Shown: piece by piece, positions 1 through 5,769 of the stretch
Position numbering within the stretch: position 1 is the first letter of the stretch
Layout: each line of letters begins with the position of its first letter
Made by a program: the position numbers and the translations under genes
Notes under the pieces: generated by a model
The model's input: the letters and a program-made list of their open reading frames with translations, nothing else
What the model was told of the DNA's origin: nothing
The model's database searches: none
Assembly (NCBI GenBank): GCA_028698395.1
Contig: JAQVDG010000153.1
Location: 1-5,769, forward strand
Source of the DNA: Weeksellaceae bacterium
GTDB lineage: Bacteria; Bacteroidota; Bacteroidia; Flavobacteriales; Weeksellaceae
Reading direction: 5' to 3'
DNA length: 5,769 nt

Positions 1-75
1 CAGCAGCACGTTGAGCACATAGGTCGAGAAAAACAGTGTTTCCGAAATATCGAATGGCGGATGATAGAATGCGTA
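1..75 (-). pseudogene. Possible fragment of a membrane-protein gene running off the left edge
   Basis: On the minus strand, an uninterrupted frame runs from base 180 down to base 1. Its last part, about bases 75 to 1, encodes a stretch beginning YAFYHPPFDISETLFF and ending STYVLNVLL, which looks like protein: aromatic and hydrophobic, with a probable membrane segment at the end. Codons here favour C or G at the third position (TTC, CTG, GTG, CTC, AAC, TCG), unlike the AT-rich gene next door, and the first 60 bases are 48 percent G+C. Above about base 75 the same frame overlaps the start of the helicase gene in antisense, so a real gene must be interrupted near there. An ATG in this frame lies at 153-151, inside helicase coding sequence, and is probably accidental. 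I do not recognise the family. It may be a chance frame; the piece is short. Confidence 0.3.
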
Positions 76-3000
76 CGATTTCAGGAGAATATACGAAAAG
101 CCGCAGACGAAATAAAAAAGGAATACATTGGTTACATTAGTACCACATTCCATTTTCGCAATCAAAAACTGCAAAATAAATTAGTGGAAGAATTGGAGCG
201 AACCCTTTCAAAGGGTCCTTTTATAGAAATAAAAGATTCTTTCAAATCAGGAAAATCAATCGAACAAATGATTGATGATGGCATATTGTCGCCACTTTTC
301 AAAGATTTAGAAAAGAATAAAAAATATCCTCCAAAACTACCAATTTCTCGACCTTTATATTTACACCAAGAGAAAGCAATCGAAAAAATAGTAGCAGGTA
401 GAAATGTTGTTGTGTCAACAGGTACGGGTAGCGGTAAAACAAATTGTTTTATAATACCCGTTATTAATGAATTACTCAGAGAAAAAGAACAAGGCAAACT
501 TAATGACGGAGTAAGAGCGATTTTCATTTACCCGATGAACGCTTTAGCAAACGACCAAATAAAAGGTCTAAGAGAAATTTTGATGGATTATCCCGACATT
601 AGTTTTGGAGTTTATAACGGTGGCACAGAAAACAATGAAAAAGATGCTATTAAACTGTACAAAACAATGTACGCCAATGAAAAATACCCCGAATTACGAA
701 AAGGATTACCTAATGAGAAACTTTCTCGTGATGAGATGAAAGAACGTCCACCTCATATTCTTTTTACAAATTATGCAATGTTAGAACATATGCTTTTCCG
801 TCCGGGTGATGATACTATTTTCACAAACTCTAATTTCAAATTTGTAGTATTGGACGAAGCCCATGTTTATGCAGGTGCAACCGGAATAGAAACAGCTTTT
901 TTGATGGGTAGATTAAAAGGGAGAATAAATGGTGAAAGAAAACCGCAATTTATCCTAACTTCTGCAACCTTGGATGATGGCAGCCCAAAAAATAATGAAA
1001 AAGTTGTTGAATTTGCCGAGAGATTGACAGGTTGCGAATTCACGACGGGCGACATTATAACGGCATATCGCGATAATTTTCAAAAGTCGACACAAATATA
1101 CAAGTTTCCAACTCAACTATTTACCGATTTGGTAGACGAAGAGAAGTTTTTTGAAGATGTTTTAAAAATATACAATATTAACATTCCCTATTCACAAGAA
1201 AAAGAAAGAGAAATATTATACGATATTATTTCCGCTTCCGACTTGTATGTGAAGATGCGTGAGTTAGACAGTTTAATCACACTAACTGATTTTACTGAAA
1301 ATCTTGGAATCACTCAACAACAAGCAGTTGCATTTGTTGCTCTATGCACCAAAGCAATTAAAGATGGAAAACCATTGGTTGATATTCGCTATCATTATTT
1401 TCTTAAAGCATTAGACGGCTGTTATTTAGCTTTGGATTATGTAAATAGTTTGTCATTAGTTCGAAAAGATTACTACAAGGTGGATTACGGCAATGAACCA
1501 AAAATGTTTGAAATTGCAGTTTGTGAAGATTGCGGTGAAATTGCGATCGTTGGAAACGTTGTAAATGATAAATTGGTAAGAGCTAGCGGGTTCGACGATA
1601 AAATTTTTTATCAAGTTCATTTTAACGAAGAGCAATTGTTATATGAAGAAGACGAAGAAAACGAAGGTGATGAGAAAAGTAAGAAGAAAAAAGAAGATGT
1701 AGTATCTTATTTATGTAAGAACTGTGGTGCAATAGTTGTAGAAGACGAGGCACATAATAATTGGTGTACTTGTGGAAATACACAAAAAATCAAACTCACG
1801 AAATTAAGGAATGAAAAATGTCTTAATTGTAACGGGACTTTGAGGCGGTTTAATCTTGGTTATAATGCAGCAACAGGCGTTATAGCAACTTCATTATACG
1901 AACAAATTCCTGAATACACTTTTACTTTTGAGGAAAACACAGAAAAACAGGCAACAAAAAATCCTTTTTTACTACAATCCGAAAGGAAAAAAACCAAATC
2001 AAAGACAGGCAGTCAATTTTTAGTTTTTTCCGACAGTCGACAAGGTGCTGCTAAATTTGCTTGTTTTCTTGGGGATATGTATAAACAATTCTTACGCCGT
2101 CGAGGCATATGGAATGTTGTAAATCAAGAAGAAAACAAATATTCTAATGGCGTTTGTATAAGCGATTTTGTTGGATTGCTTGAAAATTATTTTTCTTCGT
2201 ACAAATTATTCCGCAAAAGTAATTCTGATAATGCGGAATCTTCAATGGTAGAAAACCACCGTAATGCTTGGGTTGCAGTATTAGACGAAATGTATAATTG
2301 TAATCGTGACACTTCACTAGTTGCTTTGGGTAAAATTGCATTTGAATATTTAGGTAACAGTAATGATATTATAAATGTCGTTGTTAATAATTATGGTCTT
2401 TCAAATGAAGACGCAAAGAATTTTCTGAACTATCTTGCTTTTGAAATTGTGCGTGCGGCAGCCATTGTAACAGATAAGGACACAGACATTAACAATAATG
2501 ACAGAGAATATTTGTATTTTACTCCTGTTCAAAAAGTTATAACTAAATACAAAGACAAAACTTTATATGCTTCCCAAGGATTTTTGCCTACGCCATACAC
2601 ATTGAAAAGTGGTGAGAAAAAATATTATCGTTCTAATAAATTGACGATTACTAAAAGAATTCTCAATTTGGATGAGGATAAAGCAATAGAATTTTTAGGC
2701 TATTATTGGGATTATTTGGTTTCAGACAGCAATAAATACAAACTTGAAACCGACAAAGACGGAAAAGGTTATTTTATGCCTGCAAGATTTTTCAATGTTC
2801 AATTTGGTAAATCGGCAAAACTCTGGAAATGTAAAAAATGTGGAAAAGTAACTCAATTTAATATTGGGAATAACTGTATTCAAATCGGCTGTAATGGAGA
2901 ATTGGAGAGATTGAATTCTGTTGAATTTTGCAAGGATAATTATTATGCAATGCTTTACCAAAGCAATAAAATATCGCCTTTGTTTATAAAAGAGCATACT

Positions 3001-4884
3001 GCTCAACTTGCTAAAAAAGAAGCATTAGATTATCAGCAACAATTTATTCGCAAAGAAATCAATGCCTTATCCTGTTCAACTACTTTTGAAATGGGAGTAG
3101 ATGTCGGAGATCTAGAAACGGTATTTTTGCGCAACATTCCACCACTTGCTTCCAACTATGCTCAAAGAGTTGGTCGCGCAGGTAGAAGTATCAATGCAGC
3201 TGCTTTCGCCCTGACTTTTGCAAGATTGAGTTCGCACGACTTTACATTTTTCGACAATCCAAAAGAAATGATAAATGGGAAAATTTCTCCACCTAACTTC
3301 ACTCTGGATAATGAAAAGATACTAAAACGACACATTTATGCAGTTGCTATAAGTTTCTATTTACGGTTACATCCCGAATTATATTTAGGCAACAATGCAA
3401 AAGCATTTATTAACGACAAAGGTTATCAAGGTTTTATTAATTGGCTTAATTCAGAACCAAAAGATTTATCCTTTTTGTTAAAAAATTCATTTTTAATCAC
3501 GAATGAACAATTAAAATCTAAATATATAGACAGTTATGACTGGCTTGAAGAATTTTGTGGGGAGCAAGGAATATTCAAGAAAATAATCAATGAGTTTGAA
3601 ACGAATGTTGATTATTTGAAAAAGGAATTAAAAAAAGCGAGAAAAGAGGGGGATGGTAAAATAATAACCATGTTTGAAAGGAAGTTGGAAAGATATCAAA
3701 AGAATGACTTAATAGATTTTCTTGTTCGTGGAAATATTCTACCCAAATATGGTTTTCCTATTGATTCTGTGGAATTAACACAAAACATTGCTTCTCAAAG
3801 TTTTAAATCATTAAATCTTAACCGTGATTTATCAGTTGCAATTGCCGAATATGCACCTTCGTCAGAAGTTGTTGCTGATGGAGGTTTATATACAAGCCGT
3901 TATATTAGAAAGCCTGTTGTAAATAAAACAGAACTTAGTGATTTTGATACTGCATATCTTGCAGAATGTCCTGAATGTAAAAATATTAACTTTTCAACTG
4001 TACCTGTTGGAAGAGATGGTAAAGAATGTGCAATTTGCGGACATATCTTGAAATCCAGAGATTTTTACAAGAGCATCGAGCCGAGAGCAGGATTTATTGC
4101 CGAAGAAGAAGTAAAAGAAGTTCCACTAACTTCTCAAGAACGAAAATACAAAACAGAAGCGATTTATATTGGAGATAAAACAGCTTTTCCTATCAGCAAG
4201 TACAATTACAAATTTGGAAATATTAAAATAGAAGTTAAATCAACTGCCAACGATTCATTGGTTGTGAAATCCACGGATTTTTTCTATGTCTGCCCCAAAT
4301 GTGGTTATTCTATTGCCAGTGATGAAACAAGTAAATTAAATGATTATGAAGATTATCGTATAGGAGTTTCAAAAATCGAACGGTTGAGAGATGTAAAGAA
4401 TGGACATAAAAATCCTTTTGGAAAAGGAACTTGCAGTTGTATTGCTTTATCAAGGTATTGCTTACACCACGAACTGAAAACTGATGTTGCAAAAATTACT
4501 TTCGGTTGTGATACTTCAGACAACGCAACGATGTTGTCGGTAATGTATGCTTTACTTAACTCTTTTGCAAACGAATTGGATATAGAAAGAAGAGATATTA
4601 AAGCGTGTTTGACATATAAGATAACTAACGGCAGGATAGAACATAAAATCATTATTTATGATGCTGTTCCGGGTGGTGCAGGACATTCCAGGCGACTTGT
4701 TACTCAAGATGGTCAAGTTTTGCAAGCGGTAATCAAAAGGGCGATAAAGTTATTGGAAACTTGCGAATGTGAGCCCTCTTGTTATAGATGTTTGAGAAGT
4801 TACGAAAATCAGAGAATTCATGAAATCCTCGACAGAAAAAAAGCGTTGTTATTCTTAAAACAATTGGTTAAATCGGAAAAATAA
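61..4884 (+). CDS. Large DEAH-box SF2 helicase with C-terminal DUF1998/MZB module, DruE-like
   Basis: A 1607-residue protein, probably a cytoplasmic ATP-driven nucleic-acid translocase or helicase. Visible in order: family N-terminus (YIGYISTTF, 22-30; KGPFIE, 51-56); Q-motif-like RPLYLHQEKAI (97-107); Walker A GTGSGKT (121-127); Ia YPMNALANDQ (157-166); TNYAMLEHML (236-245); motif II DEAH (265-268); motif III SAT (301-303); motif IV VFSDSRQGAA (655-664); motif V EMGVDVG (1010-1016); motif VI QRVGRAGR (1035-1042). Cys groups lie at 488/491, 552/555/569/571, 587/590, 924/927/939/944, 1303/1306/1323/1326 and 1411/1414/1458/1460. The C-terminus carries YDAVPGGAGH (1533-1542) and the MZB-type Cys set 1568, 1570, 1574, 1577 before CLRSYENQ. 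All core motifs are intact, so it should be active. DruE of Druantia has this helicase plus DUF1998 layout; MrfA-type repair helicases share it but are about half as long. No partner gene is visible. The start is uncertain: the frame is open to base 1 and ATG 61 lies in sequence that may belong to the neighbour. No Shine-Dalgarno or promoter is seen upstream. Confidence 0.93.
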   Translation: MIECVRFQENIRKAADEIKKEYIGYISTTFHFRNQKLQNKLVEELERTLSKGPFIEIKDSFKSGKSIEQMIDDGILSPLFKDLEKNKKYPPKLPISRPLYLHQEKAIEKIVAGRNVVVSTGTGSGKTNCFIIPVINELLREKEQGKLNDGVRAIFIYPMNALANDQIKGLREILMDYPDISFGVYNGGTENNEKDAIKLYKTMYANEKYPELRKGLPNEKLSRDEMKERPPHILFTNYAMLEHMLFRPGDDTIFTNSNFKFVVLDEAHVYAGATGIETAFLMGRLKGRINGERKPQFILTSATLDDGSPKNNEKVVEFAERLTGCEFTTGDIITAYRDNFQKSTQIYKFPTQLFTDLVDEEKFFEDVLKIYNINIPYSQEKEREILYDIISASDLYVKMRELDSLITLTDFTENLGITQQQAVAFVALCTKAIKDGKPLVDIRYHYFLKALDGCYLALDYVNSLSLVRKDYYKVDYGNEPKMFEIAVCEDCGEIAIVGNVVNDKLVRASGFDDKIFYQVHFNEEQLLYEEDEENEGDEKSKKKKEDVVSYLCKNCGAIVVEDEAHNNWCTCGNTQKIKLTKLRNEKCLNCNGTLRRFNLGYNAATGVIATSLYEQIPEYTFTFEENTEKQATKNPFLLQSERKKTKSKTGSQFLVFSDSRQGAAKFACFLGDMYKQFLRRRGIWNVVNQEENKYSNGVCISDFVGLLENYFSSYKLFRKSNSDNAESSMVENHRNAWVAVLDEMYNCNRDTSLVALGKIAFEYLGNSNDIINVVVNNYGLSNEDAKNFLNYLAFEIVRAAAIVTDKDTDINNNDREYLYFTPVQKVITKYKDKTLYASQGFLPTPYTLKSGEKKYYRSNKLTITKRILNLDEDKAIEFLGYYWDYLVSDSNKYKLETDKDGKGYFMPARFFNVQFGKSAKLWKCKKCGKVTQFNIGNNCIQIGCNGELERLNSVEFCKDNYYAMLYQSNKISPLFIKEHTAQLAKKEALDYQQQFIRKEINALSCSTTFEMGVDVGDLETVFLRNIPPLASNYAQRVGRAGRSINAAAFALTFARLSSHDFTFFDNPKEMINGKISPPNFTLDNEKILKRHIYAVAISFYLRLHPELYLGNNAKAFINDKGYQGFINWLNSEPKDLSFLLKNSFLITNEQLKSKYIDSYDWLEEFCGEQGIFKKIINEFETNVDYLKKELKKARKEGDGKIITMFERKLERYQKNDLIDFLVRGNILPKYGFPIDSVELTQNIASQSFKSLNLNRDLSVAIAEYAPSSEVVADGGLYTSRYIRKPVVNKTELSDFDTAYLAECPECKNINFSTVPVGRDGKECAICGHILKSRDFYKSIEPRAGFIAEEEVKEVPLTSQERKYKTEAIYIGDKTAFPISKYNYKFGNIKIEVKSTANDSLVVKSTDFFYVCPKCGYSIASDETSKLNDYEDYRIGVSKIERLRDVKNGHKNPFGKGTCSCIALSRYCLHHELKTDVAKITFGCDTSDNATMLSVMYALLNSFANELDIERRDIKACLTYKITNGRIEHKIIIYDAVPGGAGHSRRLVTQDGQVLQAVIKRAIKLLETCECEPSCYRCLRSYENQRIHEILDRKKALLFLKQLVKSEK

Positions 4885-4908
4885 ATTAGTAATATTGTAA
4901 TATCTAAT
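4885..4908 (+). terminator. Weak AT-rich hairpin directly after the helicase stop
   Basis: Immediately after the TAA stop, ATTAG (4885-4889) can pair with CTAAT (4904-4908), and an inner ATAT/ATAT pairing is possible with a two-base bulge. The stem is nearly all A-T and is not followed by a run of T, so it is not a classical intrinsic terminator. It is the only hairpin close to the stop codon. Its position fits a 3' end, but in AT-rich sequence it may be chance. Confidence 0.2.
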
Positions 4909-4910
4909 TC

Positions 4911-4955
4911 TATGCCCCGAAACCCAAAACATGGAATACAAAAGCAGTGGGCATA
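4911..4955. repeat. 7-bp inverted repeat TATGCCC / GGGCATA
   Basis: TATGCCC at 4911-4917 is matched exactly in inverted orientation by GGGCATA at 4949-4955, with 31 bases between. It lies in the gene-free gap between the helicase and the IS21 remnant. It could be a long-loop RNA hairpin near the helicase 3' end, or a remnant of a mobile-element end. No partner copy was seen at the right side of the remnant. Confidence 0.35.
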
Positions 4956-5055
4956 AGGATTCCCTCAAATGGATGGGTGGGCTTTGCATGCACAGGATAA
5001 GTACAAAAAAACTTTGTATTCAACCCATATAAATATATTCCAAATAATTTTGTAT
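4936..5055. repeat. Clustered TTTGTA/TACAAA hexamers upstream of the IS21 remnant
   Basis: The hexamer occurs four times in about 120 bases: as ATACAAA at 4936-4942 and TACAAA at 5002-5007 (inverted), and as TTTGTAT at 5013-5019 and 5049-5055 (direct). The middle two form a 6-bp hairpin with a 5-base loop (5002-5018). IS21-family elements are known to carry several short repeats near their ends that the IstA transposase binds, and this cluster sits where the left end of the element would be. Further copies at 5191-5196 and 5431-5436, inside the open frame, show that chance in AT-rich DNA is a real alternative. Confidence 0.3.
5045..5052 (+). promoter_or_regulatory. Bacteroidota-type -7 element (TAATTTTG)
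   Basis: TAATTTTG matches the Bacteroidota -7 consensus TAnnTTTG exactly and lies 24 bases before the ATG at 5077, which would leave a short leader. The matching -33 TTTG is not at the expected distance of about 20 bases: the nearest, at 5013-5016, is 28 bases away. It is therefore at best half a promoter, perhaps the old one of the transposase gene. Confidence 0.25.
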
Positions 5056-5076
5056 CTGCCCTTCTGGGATGTTATT

Positions 5077-5748
5077 ATGGCAACAACTACTGATAATAAT
5101 GACTATATCACATTAAATGTACCGGCAGGCAACCTATTAAAAAGGTGCCATTTAAAAGAACATTGTAATTCAAATCAAATTCATAGCATCTTTGTAATGA
5201 CAGGAATAAAAAGAGATGGTAGGGGAAATAGAAAGATTACCATGATCGATTTAAGGATGATGCTCAGATACTTCGCTCAGGGAATATCCGAGCGCAAGAT
5301 AAACGAAAAAAAGACGGAGATGTATCTTAAGACCAGTAAATTACGCTACAATGCTGTCTTGCAAGATATTGTTTGCAGCGTGGAACACGACTTCACCAAG
5401 GAAATGCTGATCGCTTTATCCGATTGTGGCTTTGTAGGCAGAGCCGAAAATCTGTTGATAGAAGGAAAATGCGGCGTAGGGAAGAGCTACCTGGCCTGTT
5501 CCCTTGGAAGACAGGCCTGTTTCATGGGCTATCGTGTGGAGTACTTTAGCATGTACCGCTTCATCGACAATGCTTTTCGCGACGGTTTTATCCAAACTAC
5601 CGGCACGGCTCTCGGGAAGGTGCAGCCTCCGGTATCGCGCTTTACGCCGAACGGCGAACGTTCAAAAAAACGGGAAACGGTGCTCGAAAAACCGGCGGCT
5701 TATTTCAAAAAGTTTTGGGACATTTCCGGCGGAAAACTTTTCCGCTAA
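5077..5748 (+). pseudogene. IstA-IstB chimeric remnant of an IS21-family element
   Basis: The frame is open from 4969 to 5748. ATG 5077 is preferred over 4969 because it follows the -7-like element; ATG 5197 (MTGIKRDG) or 5242 (MIDLRMML) may be the true IstA start. The sequence at 5242-5301 (MIDLRMMLRYFAQGISERKI) resembles the IstA N-terminal helix-turn-helix. Without a stop it continues into an IstB-type AAA+ ATPase: KLRYNAVLQDIV, DFTKEMLIALSDCGFVGRAENLLI, Walker A GKCGVGKS at 5464-5487, then YLACSLGRQACFMGYRVEYF. IstB is lost after about 5570: the Walker B segment and C-terminal half are absent. The tail (GKVQPPVSRF to GGKLFR) matches nothing I know. G+C rises from about 28-40 percent in the IstA part to 45-57 percent in the IstB part, which supports a junction near 5290-5340. 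No transposase catalytic domain remains, so the product is presumably inactive. Confidence 0.7.
5729..5745. repeat. Perfect 8-bp palindrome GCGGAAAA-C-TTTTCCGC
   Basis: GCGGAAAA (5729-5736) and TTTTCCGC (5738-5745) are exact inverted copies around one central C. As RNA this would fold with about 6 or 7 pairs and a small loop. It overlaps a second inverted pair, TTTCC/GGAAA, at 5723-5735, so two hairpins compete. No T-run follows on either strand, so a terminator call is not justified. It lies at the end of the chimeric frame, in G+C-rich sequence without a recognisable gene, and may be part of a dispersed genomic repeat. Confidence 0.4.
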
Positions 5749-5769
5749 CCTTCCTGTTTATCAATTCGG

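Larger units (their letters stand above)
4936..5580 (+). mobile_element. Decayed IS21-family insertion sequence, internally deleted
   Basis: The element is recognised by its proteins only: an IstA-like N-terminus followed directly by an IstB-like ATPase segment. A complete IS21-type element has istA (roughly 1.5 kb) followed by istB (roughly 0.75 kb); here about 60 to 100 bases of istA and about 280 bases of istB remain. Most of istA, the start of istB and the end of istB are missing, so it cannot transpose by itself. The left limit is set by the repeat cluster and the right limit by the loss of IstB similarity. Neither terminal inverted repeats nor a target-site duplication could be found, so both limits are approximate. 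Confidence 0.6.

Noticed and set aside
162..527. Minus-strand open frame of 121 codons
   Set aside because: It lies wholly antisense to the helicase motifs and has low-complexity Ser/Phe/Leu content typical of a shadow frame.
2722..3006. Minus-strand open frame of 94 codons
   Set aside because: It is antisense to the helicase insertion and its Cys4 group, with no recognisable domain or start signal.
4353..4652. Two overlapping minus-strand frames near the helicase C-terminus
   Set aside because: They are antisense to the conserved DUF1998 region, which explains the base pattern; neither resembles a known protein.
4985..4992. 8-bp palindrome TGCATGCA
   Set aside because: A single short palindrome with no second copy or clear context; chance is a sufficient explanation.
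4969..5076. Upstream start (ATG 4969) for the IS21 remnant frame
   Set aside because: The added 36 residues do not resemble IstA, they span the repeat cluster, and the -7-like element would lie inside the coding sequence.
1..5769. CRISPR array, tRNA or rRNA gene
   Set aside because: No regularly spaced direct repeats, no cloverleaf-like segment and no rRNA-like sequence were seen on either strand.

Overview
The window looks like a stretch of a Bacteroidota (probably Bacteroidales) genome. The evidence is indirect: an AT-rich gene of Bacteroidota style, no Shine-Dalgarno sequence before any plausible start, a TAATTTTG element matching the Bacteroidota -7 consensus (TAnnTTTG), and an IS21-family remnant whose protein resembles those common in that phylum. 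No rRNA, tRNA or other taxon marker is present, so the assignment is tentative.

Layout. Bases 1 to about 75 have host-like composition (29 of 60 G+C in the first 60 bases). They read better on the minus strand, as the end of a coding frame with a membrane-protein look that leaves the left edge. From about 61 to 4884 runs one very long, AT-rich plus-strand gene (about one third G+C where counted) for a 1607-residue DEAH-box superfamily 2 helicase. It has several Cys-rich zinc-binding candidates and a C-terminal DUF1998/MZB module. This is the architecture of the large helicases of anti-phage systems such as Druantia (DruE), and of DrmA plus DrmB in DISARM, where the two halves are separate proteins. 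No partner gene lies in the window, so it appears as an orphan.

Bases 4885-5076 hold no gene but several short inverted repeats and clustered TTTGTA/TACAAA hexamers. From 5077 (or 5197) to about 5580 there is a decayed IS21-family element. Its open frame joins an IstA-like N-terminus directly to an IstB-like ATPase that keeps the Walker A motif but is cut before Walker B. The last 190 bases are G+C-rich (37 and 32 of 60 in two counted lines), stay open by chance or by fusion, and contain interlocking palindromes but no recognisable gene.

Reading of the whole: an AT-rich helicase gene sits between higher-G+C segments, with a broken reading frame on one side and an IS remnant on the other. This fits horizontal acquisition followed by rearrangement of a defence-island fragment. 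Whether the helicase acts alone or has lost its partners cannot be decided here.
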